This document shows positions 42,389 through 51,557 of a stretch of DNA of 64,000 bases, piece after piece. The DNA is from Sorangium cellulosum So0157-2 (lineage in GTDB: Bacteria; Myxococcota_A; Polyangia; Polyangiales; Polyangiaceae), in the NCBI RefSeq assembly GCF_000418325.1, contig NC_021658.1:13930501-13994500 (forward strand). Reading direction: 5' to 3'. Under the pieces are notes generated by a model. It was given only the letters and a program-made list of their open reading frames with translations, had not been told where the DNA came from and did not search any database. The position numbers and the translations under genes are program-made. The stretch's first letter is position 1; each line of letters begins with the position of its first letter.

Positions 42389-43129
42389 ATGCCCCATGTT
42401 CCCTTGACCGGCCGTGTCGCCCTCGTGACCGGCGGCGGCACCCGACTCGGCGCCGCGACCGCCCGCGCGCTCGCAGCCGCGGGGGCCGACCTGGCCGTCC
42501 ACTACGCCACGAGCGGCGCCGGCGCGGACGCCGTCGTCGACGAGGCGCGCTCGCTCGGCCGGCGCGCCGTCGCGCTCCAGGCCGACCTCCACGATCGCGC
42601 GGCGGTCGCCGCGCTCGCCCGAGCGGCGCTCGACTGGTCGTCTGGCCGGCTCGACCTCCTGGTCCACAACGCGGCGAACTTCGATCGGGTCCCGCCGGCC
42701 GAGCTCTCCGCCGACGCGTGGGATCGCGCGCTGGCGCTGAACGCCACCGCGCCGTACCTGCTCACGCTAGAGCTCGCTTCCGCGCTCCGCGAAAGCCGCG
42801 GCAGCGTCGTCGCGATCGTCTGCGTGAGCGCCGAGCGCCCGTGGAAGAACTACATCCCTTATTCGGTCTCCAAGGCCGCGCTCGCCCACCTCGTCCGCGG
42901 CCTCGCGGTGGGGCTTTCGCCGGAGGTGCGCGTCAACGGCATCGCGCCTGGGACGGTCCTTCCGCCGTCCTCGTATGACGAGGCCACGCTCGCTCGCCTC
43001 CGCGAGCGCATCCCGCTCCGGCGGCTCGGCGAGGCCGAAGACATCGCGCGCGCCGTGGTGTTCCTTGCGGAAAACGACTTCATCACCGGCCAGATCCTCG
43101 CGATCGACGGCGGCGCTTCGGTCGCGTGA
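42389..43129 (+). CDS. Short-chain dehydrogenase/reductase, pteridine-reductase-like
   Basis: A 246-residue SDR starting MPHVPLTGRVALVTGGGTRL. The cofactor motif TGGGTRLG followed by AVHYATS (in place of the acidic residue) suggests NADPH preference and resembles pteridine reductases and FolM-type enzymes. LLVHNAANFDRV holds the conserved NA-A element, Ser is in VCVSAERPW, and YSVSK is the catalytic Tyr-Lys. Its C-terminal VRVNGIAPGTVLPPSS and FITGQILAIDGGAS are standard. Reaction on a pterin or other carbonyl is plausible but not certain. Divergent from the M15-like gene and 94 bp upstream of the aminopeptidase. Confidence 0.88.
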   Translation: MPHVPLTGRVALVTGGGTRLGAATARALAAAGADLAVHYATSGAGADAVVDEARSLGRRAVALQADLHDRAAVAALARAALDWSSGRLDLLVHNAANFDRVPPAELSADAWDRALALNATAPYLLTLELASALRESRGSVVAIVCVSAERPWKNYIPYSVSKAALAHLVRGLAVGLSPEVRVNGIAPGTVLPPSSYDEATLARLRERIPLRRLGEAEDIARAVVFLAENDFITGQILAIDGGASVA

Positions 43130-43223
43130 CGCGCTGCCTCCCCTGCGGGGCGATCCGCGCGCAGGGTCGGGCGAGCGCTTTGGCTTGAACGACCCTGCCC
43201 GATCGACCCATAGTTTGAGCCCC

Positions 43224-44762
43224 ATGAGCACCACGCCCGAGACCAGCGCCGCCCCCGTCCAGGCGGATCCTGCCCACAGCGCGCCCACCGGCAGCGGCCC
43301 CGCCGAGGCGCCCGCCGCTGCGGTCGCCGGCGTCGAGGCCAAGCCGGCGAGCCACGACTCGACGCTGCCGGAGGCCCTGATCGCGTTCATGCTGGATCGC
43401 TGGGCGCCGGCGTCCCGCGAGCTCCCCGAGCCGATCGCGCACGCGGACGTGTTCGCCGCCCGCCGCCGCGCCCTGTCGAAGCTGTTCCCGGCGGAGACGC
43501 TCGTCATCCCCACGGGGCACGAGAAGGTGCGCTCCAACGACACGCACTACCGCTTTCGCCCCGGCTCGGACTTCTTTTACCTGACGGGCAACCTCGAGCC
43601 GGACTGCGTGCTCGTCCTGCAGCCGCAGGAGGGCGGCGGGCACCGGGACATCCTCTTCGTCGAGCCGAACCCCGCGCGCAGCGACAAGACGTTCTTCACC
43701 GATCGCGCGAAGGGGGAGCTCTGGGTCGGCCCCCGGCTCGGCGTCGAGCAGAGCCGCGCGCGCTTCGGCGTCGACGAGTGCCGCGGGCTCCCCGAGCTGG
43801 ACGCGTACCTGAGCGGCCTCGTCGGCACGGTGACGCGCCCGCACCGCGTGCTCCGCGGCGTGTCCGAGCGCGTCGACAAGCTCCTCGCCAAGCACGATCG
43901 CGACAAGCAGCTCGGCGAGGCGCTCTCGGAGATGCGCCTCCTCAAGGACGCGCTCGAGATCGAGGAGCTCGAGGCGGTGGTCGCGTCGACGAAGCGGGGC
44001 TTCGAGGACGTCATCCGCGCGCTCCCCAAGGGCCGGAGCGAGCGAGAGCTCGAGGGCGTCTTCAACCTGCGCGCCCGGGTGGAGGGCAACGACGTCGGTT
44101 ACGGGACCATCGCCGCGGCGGGCCACCACGCCTGCATCCTGCACTGGACGAGGAACGACGGCGCGCTCGAGCCGGGCAAGCTCGTGCTGCTCGACGCCGG
44201 CGTCGAGGGCCACGCGCTCTACACCGCCGACATCACCCGGACGCTGCCGATCGACGGGGAGTTCTCCAGGGAGCAGCGCGAGATCTACGAGCTCGTGCTC
44301 GAGGCGCAGCGGGCGGCGATCGACGAGGTGAAGCCGGGCAACGACTTCATGGAGCCGAACCGGGCGGCGATGCGGGTGCTCGCGCGGGGGCTCGAGCGGC
44401 TCGGCATCCTGAGCGTTCCGGCCGAGGAGGCGCTCAAGGAAGACAAGCAGTTCTACCGCCGGTACTCGCTCCACAACGTGAGCCACATGCTGGGCCTCGA
44501 CGTGCACGACTGCGCGCAGGCGCGGCAGCAGGTCTACAAGTACGGCAAGCTCAAGCCGGGGATGGTGCTCACGGTGGAGCCTGGCCTGTACTTCCAGCTC
44601 GACGACGAGACCGTGCCGGCGCGCTACCGCGGCATCGGCGTGCGCATCGAGGACGACGTCCTCGTCACGGAGACGGGGTGCCGGAACCTGTCGATCGATA
44701 TCCCGCGGGCCGTGAGCGACGTGGAAGCGTGGATGGCCGGACTCTGGGCGGCGCCGAAGTGA
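43224..44762 (+). CDS. pepP: Xaa-Pro aminopeptidase (peptidase M24B)
   Basis: A 512-residue cytoplasmic metallopeptidase that removes an N-terminal residue preceding proline. After an Ala/Pro-rich start (about 1-50), the N-terminal AMP_N domain has FRPGSDFFYLTGNLEPDCVL. The catalytic pita-bread domain provides all dinuclear metal ligands: Asp in LLDAGVEGHALYTADITRTL (two), His in HNVSHMLGLDVHD, Glu in VLTVEPGLYF and Glu in GVRIEDDVLV. The start at 43224 gives MSTTPETSAAPVQADPAHSA; the earlier frame has no initiation signal. The extra 50 residues are not in the E. coli enzyme. Stands alone, followed by a long inverted repeat. Confidence 0.93.
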   Translation: MSTTPETSAAPVQADPAHSAPTGSGPAEAPAAAVAGVEAKPASHDSTLPEALIAFMLDRWAPASRELPEPIAHADVFAARRRALSKLFPAETLVIPTGHEKVRSNDTHYRFRPGSDFFYLTGNLEPDCVLVLQPQEGGGHRDILFVEPNPARSDKTFFTDRAKGELWVGPRLGVEQSRARFGVDECRGLPELDAYLSGLVGTVTRPHRVLRGVSERVDKLLAKHDRDKQLGEALSEMRLLKDALEIEELEAVVASTKRGFEDVIRALPKGRSERELEGVFNLRARVEGNDVGYGTIAAAGHHACILHWTRNDGALEPGKLVLLDAGVEGHALYTADITRTLPIDGEFSREQREIYELVLEAQRAAIDEVKPGNDFMEPNRAAMRVLARGLERLGILSVPAEEALKEDKQFYRRYSLHNVSHMLGLDVHDCAQARQQVYKYGKLKPGMVLTVEPGLYFQLDDETVPARYRGIGVRIEDDVLVTETGCRNLSIDIPRAVSDVEAWMAGLWAAPK

Positions 44763-45239
44763 CGTGAGCGGCCGGCGGGGCTGAGCGGGGCGGGCCCGGG
44801 AGGAGTTCCACGCGCGGGGGAGCCGCCGGCGGAGGGGGGAGGGGCGCGGGCGGGCGGCGGGGGTCCCCCCACAAACTCGCGCCTTGTGGGGGGCTATTGC
44901 CCGTCGGACGGGTGGGGGAGGACTGGGGGCGACTCGCTTCGATGCGGGCCGGCGCTCGGGTTTGTGGGGCCCACCCCCGCCGCCCGCCCGCGCCCCTCCC
45001 CCCTCCGCCGGCGACTCTTTCCAGGGGAGCAGCGGGGGCGGGAGGGGGGTCTTGCCGAGCTCGGCAGGGGGGAATGTGGGGGCGGTTCCAGGATGTCCGT
45101 GGTCGCGATGGTGCTGCTGCGCTGCTGGCGCAGCGGGCGCGCGGGCGCGGCACGGTGATGCGTCGGCGCGCAGTACGTCGACGCCAGAGCGATGGCTGCT
45201 CGGGGACGGCGGCGCTACTCTGCCGATGAGGAGACCCCT
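44763..45239. other. Intergenic region dominated by a long inverted repeat
   Basis: No gene is seen in these 477 bp between pepP and the subtilase gene. The region is extremely purine/pyrimidine-skewed, with G-runs on either side, and contains a 53-bp-arm inverted repeat (44824-45013). A GAGGAGA ribosome site for the next gene lies at 45227-45233. Confidence 0.6.
44824..45013. repeat. Long inverted repeat, about 53-bp arms, 83-bp loop
   Basis: The left arm (44824-44876) and right arm (44960-45013) are reverse complements over their whole length, with mismatches only near the inner third (a GGGGTCCCCCC versus GGGGCCCACCCCC change). Both arms are G/C-only over most of the length. Transcribed, it would form a very stable long stem. 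It follows pepP, so it may act as a terminator, or it could be a mobile or regulatory element. Confidence 0.85.
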
Positions 45240-47168
45240 ATGCACAAGTCTCGCCTTCAGCGTGGGTCAGGGACCGCAATTCACCCAACCGGACGCGCGG
45301 TCGCGACGTCGTTGCTCGCGGCAGCGGCGCTGGTCGCGGTGTCCGGCGCGGCCAGGGCCGACGGGACGGACAACCGCGGCGCCGGGGTCGCGCTCGCGGC
45401 GCGCTCCCCCGGGATGCTCGAGCCTCGCCTCCCCGGATACGTCAGCCCCGCGCTGCCCGGCGACGTCCATCGCTCCAGCGGCCTCGATGTCCTGAGCGAG
45501 CCGGTCGCGACCGCGGGCGAGCCGCTGCACGGGCTGGCCTCCGAGCTCGACGAGACCAGCTACGACATCCCCGGGCAGATCGTCGTCGATGCGCGCGACG
45601 ATCTCGACGAAAGCTCGCTCGCGGCGCTCGTGCGCGATTTTTCGCTGACCGCCAACCCGACCGCGCTCGCCTCCGAGACCCGGATCCAGATCGCCACCGT
45701 CGAGGGCTCGGTCAACGAGACGCTCCAGCGGCTCGCGCAGGATCCGCGCGTGGAGGCGGCCGAGCCGCTCGCGTGGGTGCGCGCCTCGTTCGCCGCGAAC
45801 GACCCGCTGCTGAAGGACCAGTGGCACATGGCGCGCGTGGGCGCCGAGCGCGCATGGGACTTCGCCACCGGCCGCGGGGTCACCGTCGCCGTGGTCGACA
45901 CCGGCATCGCCTGCGAGGACCACGGGCCCTTCACCAAGGGGACCGACCTCGCCTCGACCGAGTGCGTGGAGGGGTGGAACTTCGTCACCAAGACGAGCCA
46001 CGCGAACGACGACCAGGGCCACGGCACGCACGTGGCGGGCACGATCGCGCAGTCGACCAACAACGGGATCGGCGCCGTGGGGCTCGCCTTCCACGCGCGG
46101 CTCATGCCGGTCAAGGTGCTGAACGAGAGCGGATGGGGCACGACGGCCGACGTGGCCGACGGCATCCGCTGGGCGGCCGAGCACGGCGCCCACGTCATCA
46201 ACCTGAGCCTCGGCGGGCCCCGCAACTCCAAGGTCCTCCAGAGCGCGATCGACTACGCGATCTCGCGCGGCGCGGTGGTCGTCGCGGCGGCCGGCAACAC
46301 CGGCGGGCGCGTGCAGTTCCCCGGCGCCTCGGACGGCGTCATCGGCGTGAGCGCCACCGACGCGAACGACAAGATCGCGCGGTTCTCCTCGCGCGGCCAG
46401 GGCGTCGACGTCGCGGCGCCCGGGGTGAACGTCACCCAGCAGACCATCTGCAACCGCGGGCGCGACAAGTGCGAGGGCTACCCCGTGTACAGCGGCACCT
46501 CGATGGCCGCGCCCCACGTGGCCGGCGCGGCGGCGCTGCTCGTGAGCCTCGGCGTGTCGGACCCGCGCGCGGTCGAGGACGCGCTCCGCGCCGGCGCGCG
46601 CGTGGTCGACGACTCCGACGGCGGCAAGCTCCTCTACGGGGCCGGCATCCTCGACGCCGCGAGCTCGGTCGTGCGCGTCACGCAGAGCCACATCGCCGTG
46701 CGGCTGCTCGCGCTGCTCGTGCTCGCGACGTGGGTCGGCCGCCGCGCCCGCAAGAAGGAGGCGAACGCCACGAGCCCCTGGCAGGCGAGCTTCCTCCTCC
46801 CGGCGCTCGCGGCGGGGCCGGGGCTGTTCTTCTTCGCCCCGTGGCTCCTGCCGCGCGTGGACCTCGCCGTCGACGTGCTGGCCCGGCCGATCGCCGACCT
46901 CGACCTGCTGATCGGCGCCTCGGTCCACCGCTGGCTGCCGCTCGCCAACGCGCTCGTCCCGCTCGGCCTCACCTCGCTCTTCTTCAGCGTGAAGAAGCTC
47001 CGGCCGGCGATCGCGGGCCTCTCCGTCGGCACGGCGGCCTACCTCACCTCGGTCGTCGCGCTCGGCGAGGTCGCCGGCCCCCTCGGCCGGATGGCCCTCA
47101 TCGTCTGGTGCGCGGTCAACGCCGCTGCCTGCCTCTGGATCGCGCGGACGAACCTCTCCACGCGCTGA
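45240..47168 (+). CDS. Subtilase (peptidase S8) with C-terminal membrane domain
   Basis: A 642-residue exported serine protease starting MHKSRLQRGSGTAIHPTGRA with a signal peptide and an inhibitory I9-like prodomain (about 100-185: GQIVVDARDDLDE... QDPRVEAAEPLAWV). The catalytic triad is complete: Asp220 in VAVVDTGIA, His261 in GHGTHVAGTI and Ser421 in YSGTSMAAPHVAG, with Asn in AAAGNTG. After the protease domain (to about 480) come four or five hydrophobic segments (VRLLALLVLATWVG; SFLLPALAAGPGLFFFA; LANALVPLGLTSLFF; AAYLTSVVALGEVAG; MALIVWCAVNAAACLW), so the enzyme would be tethered in the membrane. GAGGAGA fixes the start. Confidence 0.92.
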   Translation: MHKSRLQRGSGTAIHPTGRAVATSLLAAAALVAVSGAARADGTDNRGAGVALAARSPGMLEPRLPGYVSPALPGDVHRSSGLDVLSEPVATAGEPLHGLASELDETSYDIPGQIVVDARDDLDESSLAALVRDFSLTANPTALASETRIQIATVEGSVNETLQRLAQDPRVEAAEPLAWVRASFAANDPLLKDQWHMARVGAERAWDFATGRGVTVAVVDTGIACEDHGPFTKGTDLASTECVEGWNFVTKTSHANDDQGHGTHVAGTIAQSTNNGIGAVGLAFHARLMPVKVLNESGWGTTADVADGIRWAAEHGAHVINLSLGGPRNSKVLQSAIDYAISRGAVVVAAAGNTGGRVQFPGASDGVIGVSATDANDKIARFSSRGQGVDVAAPGVNVTQQTICNRGRDKCEGYPVYSGTSMAAPHVAGAAALLVSLGVSDPRAVEDALRAGARVVDDSDGGKLLYGAGILDAASSVVRVTQSHIAVRLLALLVLATWVGRRARKKEANATSPWQASFLLPALAAGPGLFFFAPWLLPRVDLAVDVLARPIADLDLLIGASVHRWLPLANALVPLGLTSLFFSVKKLRPAIAGLSVGTAAYLTSVVALGEVAGPLGRMALIVWCAVNAAACLWIARTNLSTR

Positions 47169-47269
47169 GCCCGAGCGCCGCGCCGAGCCGGCGCGCCCCG
47201 CTCGCCCACGGCCGCGCGAACGAGCCGGTCGTTATGACCTCTCCGCCAAAACGAGCTAGGATGCCGGCC

Positions 47270-47473
47270 ATGCGGTCCGGCACCTTGCTCCTACCTTTCG
47301 CGCTGCTCGTCGGGGCGTGCGGCGGCTCTTCCAGCGAGACGCCGTGGCCCGCGGAGCCGGAACGCCCCGCGCTCGGCCCCGCCGACGAGGCGGCGCCGGA
47401 GCCGATCGACTCGAGCGCGATCCCCGAAGGCGCGGCCGAGGGCTCGGCAGGTCAGGCCGACGCCGGCCGCTGA
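47270..47473 (+). CDS. Short predicted lipoprotein
   Basis: A 67-residue protein starting MRSGTLLLPFALLVGACGGS with a perfect lipobox (LVGAC) and a short acidic, Pro/Ala-rich mature part. AGGA lies eight bases before the ATG at 47270; two in-frame ATGs upstream are less well placed. It ends 19 bp before the PDZ-protein gene, so the two may be co-transcribed. Low complexity; function unknown. Confidence 0.6.
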   Translation: MRSGTLLLPFALLVGACGGSSSETPWPAEPERPALGPADEAAPEPIDSSAIPEGAAEGSAGQADAGR

Positions 47474-47492
47474 ATCGACGGCGGAGGACGGC

Positions 47493-48821
47493 ATGGCGGA
47501 CAGCCGGATGGCGGGCGCGCAGCGAAGGGCCTGGCTCTCCGCGGCCCTGCTGTCCGTGGCGCTGCTGGTCGCGCCGCTCCTCTTCTGGCTGCTCGTGCCG
47601 CGCCCCGCGCCCGTGATGCCGGCGCGGCGCGAGCCCGCCTCGGCGCTGCTCCCGCCGCCGCAGCCGGAGCGCGCGGCGCCGCGCGAGGTCGAGGTCGAGG
47701 CGCCCCCGGCTCCGCCGCCGCCGCGCGAGACGACGGCCGCGCGCGCCGAGCCGGTCCGCGGCGTCGTCCTCGATCCGGAGGGCCGCCCGAGCGCCGGCGC
47801 CGTGGTCCGCTGCCGCGACGAGCCGGGCATGACCGCGAGCGCCGACACGGAGGGCCGCTTCGAGCTGCCGCCCGAGGCCGACGGGTGCACCGCGACCGCG
47901 GCGCAGCCCCCGCTCGGGGACGCCGAGCCCACGCGCCTCGCCGCGGGCCGCGACAACGTCCTCCACCTGGTCGCGGCAGGCGCGATCGCGGGCGAGGTCG
48001 TGGATCAGTCGGGCAGGCCCGTCGAGGCGTACCTCCTGGCGATCGAGTCGTTCGTGCCGGCTGCGGCCGCGGTGCGCGGGAGCGCCGACGGCCGCGCGCG
48101 CCAGGTCACCGATCCGGGCGGCGCGTTTCGATTGAACGAGCTCGCGCCGGGCCGCTACGTGCTGACGGTGAGCGCGGCCGGCCGCCCGCCGACGCGGAGC
48201 TCGGGGGTCGACGTCGAGGCGGGCCGCACCACCGAGGGCGTGCGGATCGTGCTGCCGCAGGGGGCGACGCTGAAGGGCAGGGTCGTCGACGCCGCCTCGC
48301 GGGCGCCGGTCGTCGAGGCCCAGGTCGAGCTCGACTCCGTGACCTCGTCCGGCGCCAACGCGATCTCGCTCGTGCTCACCGACGCGAACGGCGAATACGC
48401 GCTCGAGGGGGTGCCGGCGCGCGGCCCGTTCTCGGTGCGCGTGCGCCACGAGGACTACATGGCCAAGATCGTCTCCGGCCTCGACGCGCGCGGCACGGGC
48501 TCGGCGCGCGCCGACATCGAGCTCCGCATGCTGGACGACGGCGGGTCGCGCGAGGAGCTCACGGGCATCGGCGCGATGCTGTCGGTCTCGTCGAGCGGCG
48601 TCACGATCGCGGGGATCATCGAGGGCGGGCCCGCCGCGTCCGCCGGGCTCCAGCAAGGCGACGTCATCGTCCGCATCGACGGCGAGAACGCGAAGGAGCT
48701 CCCGCTCGCCGACTGCATCCAGCGCCTCCGCGGCCCGGTGGGGACGCGCGTCTCTGTCGGCGTCGAGCGGGACGGGCAGGTCATCGACGTGACAATGCGG
48801 CGCGACATCGTGGTTCGGTGA
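47493..48821 (+). CDS. Membrane-anchored protein with carboxypeptidase-regulatory and PDZ domains
   Basis: A 442-residue protein with one N-terminal transmembrane helix (AWLSAALLSVALLVAPLLFW), a Pro-rich spacer (about 40-85), and a series of carboxypeptidase-regulatory-like Ig folds: PVRGVVLDPEGRPSAGAVVR, GAIAGEVVDQSGRPVEAYLL, and GATLKGRVVDAASRAPVVEA, each ending in a G-x-Y/F-x-L element such as GAFRLNELAPGRYVLTV. The C-terminus is a PDZ domain (ITIAGIIEGGPAASAGLQQG then DVIVRIDGENAKEL). Such proteins bind peptides or polymers at the envelope. It may scaffold proteases or outer-membrane parts; no catalytic residues are seen. polA follows 33 bp later. Confidence 0.85.
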   Translation: MADSRMAGAQRRAWLSAALLSVALLVAPLLFWLLVPRPAPVMPARREPASALLPPPQPERAAPREVEVEAPPAPPPPRETTAARAEPVRGVVLDPEGRPSAGAVVRCRDEPGMTASADTEGRFELPPEADGCTATAAQPPLGDAEPTRLAAGRDNVLHLVAAGAIAGEVVDQSGRPVEAYLLAIESFVPAAAAVRGSADGRARQVTDPGGAFRLNELAPGRYVLTVSAAGRPPTRSSGVDVEAGRTTEGVRIVLPQGATLKGRVVDAASRAPVVEAQVELDSVTSSGANAISLVLTDANGEYALEGVPARGPFSVRVRHEDYMAKIVSGLDARGTGSARADIELRMLDDGGSREELTGIGAMLSVSSSGVTIAGIIEGGPAASAGLQQGDVIVRIDGENAKELPLADCIQRLRGPVGTRVSVGVERDGQVIDVTMRRDIVVR

Positions 48822-48854
48822 ACGTCGGGGCCCCGAGGTGCTAAGGGTCGGTTC

Positions 48855-51557
48855 ATGTCCACGCGCCCTACCGCGCTTCCCCCGGCCGGAGCTCCGGACG
48901 TCCTCTACCTGATCGACCTCTCGGGCTACGTCTTCCGCGCCTACCACGCGATCAGCCCGCTCTCGAGCCCGAGCGGCGAGCCGACGCACGCGACGTACGG
49001 CACCGTCGCGATGCTCTCGAAGCTCGTGGACGAGCGGAAGCCCGCGTACCTCGGCGTGGCGATGGACTCTCCGGGCAAGACGTTCCGCGACGATCTCGAC
49101 CCACGCTACAAGGCCCACCGGCCGCCGCCGCCGCCCGACCTCGGTGTGCAGATGAACCGGTGCCGGGAGATCGTCGAGGCGTACCGCATCCCGATCTTCA
49201 TCCAGGAGGGGCTCGAGGCGGACGACCTCGTGGCCGTCGCCGTCGAGCGGGCCAAGGAGCGGGGGCTGCGCGTGGTCATCGCGTCGAGCGACAAGGATCT
49301 CATGCAGCTCGTCGACGGCGAGCGGGTGATGCTCTGGGACGCGATGCGCGACAAGGTCTACGGGCACCCCGAGGTCGTCGCGAAGTTCGGCGTGCCTCCG
49401 GAGCAGGTGCGCGACCTGCTCGCCCTCGTCGGCGACAGCTCGGACAACGTCCCCGGCGTCCCTGGCGTGGGCCTGAAGACGGCCGCCGAGCTGCTCGCGC
49501 AGTTCGGCTCGCTCTCGGCGATCTACGCCCGCCTCGACGAGGTGAAGAAGCCTCGCATCCGCGAGTCGCTCAAGCAGCACGAGGCCGACGCGCTCCTGTC
49601 GCAGAAGCTCGTGACGCTCGACGGCAGCGCCCCCGTCTCGCTCGACCTGGAGACGCTGCGCTACGGCGGCGCGGACACCGGGAGGCTCCGGGAGCTCTTC
49701 ACCGAGCTCGGGTTCTCGCGCTTCCTGAAGGCCGTCCGCGCGCCCGAGCCCACGGCGCGCGCGTCGACCTACCGGGTCGTCGCGACGCGCGAGGAGCTCG
49801 AGGCCTTCGCCAAATCGGCGCGCGCGGCCGGGCGCCTCGCCATCGACGTGCACGCGACGAGCCGCGAGCCGATGAGCGCCCACGTCTGCGGCGTCGCGCT
49901 CGCCTGCGAGCCGGGGCAGGCCGTCTACGTCCCCCTGGGCCACCGCTACCTCGGCGCGCCGGCCCAGCTCTCGATGGGCGACGTCGACGCGGTGCTCGGC
50001 CCGCTGCTCGCCGACCCCGAGCTCCCGAAGGTCGGCCACGACGTGAAGTTCTGCGAGGTGGTCCTCCTGCGGCACCGCATCGGGCTCGTCGGCGTCGCGT
50101 TCGACACGATGCTGGCGAGCTACCTGCTCGATCCCGAGGGGAAGAACCAGCTCCACGAGCTCGCCGAGCGCGAGCTCGGCGCCAAGATGCAGACCCTCGA
50201 CGAGGTGGCCCCGAAGCGCCGCGGGCAGGCGCAGCGCGGCCTCGACGAGATCGAGCTCGGCGAGGCCACGACTTACGGGGCGGCGTTCGCCGACGTCGCG
50301 CTCTCGCTCACCGACCGGCTGCGCCCGCGGCTCCGCGCCGAGCGGCTCGAGGATCTGCTCGTGCAGATCGAGCTGCCCCTCTCCGCGGTGCTCGCGGAGA
50401 TGGAGCTCACGGGCGTCCTCGTCGACCCGCAGGCGCTCGCGCAGCTCGGCGCGCAGATGACGACCGAGCTCGCGGCGCTGGAGCAGAGGGCGCGCGAGAT
50501 GGTGGGGCACGACATCAACCTGGCGTCGCCGAAGCAGCTCGAGGCCGTCCTGTTCGACGAGCTCAAGCTGCGCTCCCAGCGCAAGACGAAGACCGGCCGC
50601 TCGACCGACGCCGACGTGCTGGAGACGCTGGCGGAGGACCACCCGTTCCCCGGCGTGGTGCTCGAGCACCGCGTCATCGCCAAGCTCAAGGGCACGTACG
50701 TGGACGCGCTGCCGCGCCTCGTGCACCCGACCACCGGCCGGATCCACACGCGCTGGAGCCAGGCCGTGGCCGCGACGGGGCGGCTCTCGTCGCAGGATCC
50801 GAACCTGCAGAACATCCCGATCCGCACGGAGCTCGGGCGGATGATCCGGCGCGCGTTCGTCGCGCCGCCCGGGAGCGTGATCGTGAGCGCCGACTACTCC
50901 CAGATCGAGCTGCGCGTCCTCGCCCACCTGTCGAAGGATCCGGTGCTCGTCGACGCGTTCCGCACCGGGCAGGACGTGCACGTGCGCACGGCCATGGAGA
51001 TCTTCGGCGTGGACGAGGCGGGGGTCACCGACGAGATGCGGCGCCGCAGCAAGACGATCAACTTCGGCGTGATCTACGGGATGGGCGAGGCGGCGCTCGC
51101 GAAGCGCCTCGACATCTCGCGCGCGGAGGCGGCGCGCTTCATCGACGCCTACTTCGCGCGCTACCGCGGCGTGCACGAGTTCATGGAGCGGACGATGGCC
51201 GAGGCGAAGCGCTCCGAGTCGGTGCGCACGCTGCTCGGCCGGCGCAGGCTGCTCCCGGACCTGCGCAGCAGCGACCGGATGCGCCGCGCACAGGCGGAGC
51301 GCATCGCCCAGAACACCCCCATCCAGGGGACGGCGGCGGATCTCTTGAAGCTCGCGATGGTGCGCATCCCGCGCCCCGTCGTCCCCGGCGCGCGCATGGT
51401 GCTCACGGTGCACGACGAGCTCGCGTTCGAGGTGCCGATCGAGGCGGTGGACGAGGCGAAGGCGAAGGTGCGGGAGGCCATGGAGTCGGTCTTCCCGCTC
51501 GACGTGCCGCTCCTCGTCGACATCGGCCACGGCCCAACATGGGCCGAGGCTCATTGA
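48855..51557 (+). CDS. polA: DNA polymerase I, with degenerate 3'-5' exonuclease site
   Basis: A 900-residue family A polymerase that fills gaps, removes RNA primers and works in repair. The N-terminal 5'-3' exonuclease (about 1-300) has YLIDLSGYVFRAYHAI, ASSDKDLMQLV and GDSSDNVPGVPGVG. The polymerase domain has motif A VSADYSQIELRVLAHLS, motif B RRRSKTINFGVIYGMG and motif C LTVHDELAFEV, with catalytic aspartates intact. The 3'-5' exonuclease-like domain (about 310-490) has lost its acidic ligands: the D-x-E motif is D331-V-H, the second motif reads GHDVKFCEV and the Tyr-x-x-x-Asp site reads YGAAFAD with Phe at the Asp position. Proofreading is therefore expected to be absent, as in several bacterial PolA proteins. 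Confidence 0.95.
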   Translation: MSTRPTALPPAGAPDVLYLIDLSGYVFRAYHAISPLSSPSGEPTHATYGTVAMLSKLVDERKPAYLGVAMDSPGKTFRDDLDPRYKAHRPPPPPDLGVQMNRCREIVEAYRIPIFIQEGLEADDLVAVAVERAKERGLRVVIASSDKDLMQLVDGERVMLWDAMRDKVYGHPEVVAKFGVPPEQVRDLLALVGDSSDNVPGVPGVGLKTAAELLAQFGSLSAIYARLDEVKKPRIRESLKQHEADALLSQKLVTLDGSAPVSLDLETLRYGGADTGRLRELFTELGFSRFLKAVRAPEPTARASTYRVVATREELEAFAKSARAAGRLAIDVHATSREPMSAHVCGVALACEPGQAVYVPLGHRYLGAPAQLSMGDVDAVLGPLLADPELPKVGHDVKFCEVVLLRHRIGLVGVAFDTMLASYLLDPEGKNQLHELAERELGAKMQTLDEVAPKRRGQAQRGLDEIELGEATTYGAAFADVALSLTDRLRPRLRAERLEDLLVQIELPLSAVLAEMELTGVLVDPQALAQLGAQMTTELAALEQRAREMVGHDINLASPKQLEAVLFDELKLRSQRKTKTGRSTDADVLETLAEDHPFPGVVLEHRVIAKLKGTYVDALPRLVHPTTGRIHTRWSQAVAATGRLSSQDPNLQNIPIRTELGRMIRRAFVAPPGSVIVSADYSQIELRVLAHLSKDPVLVDAFRTGQDVHVRTAMEIFGVDEAGVTDEMRRRSKTINFGVIYGMGEAALAKRLDISRAEAARFIDAYFARYRGVHEFMERTMAEAKRSESVRTLLGRRRLLPDLRSSDRMRRAQAERIAQNTPIQGTAADLLKLAMVRIPRPVVPGARMVLTVHDELAFEVPIEAVDEAKAKVREAMESVFPLDVPLLVDIGHGPTWAEAH

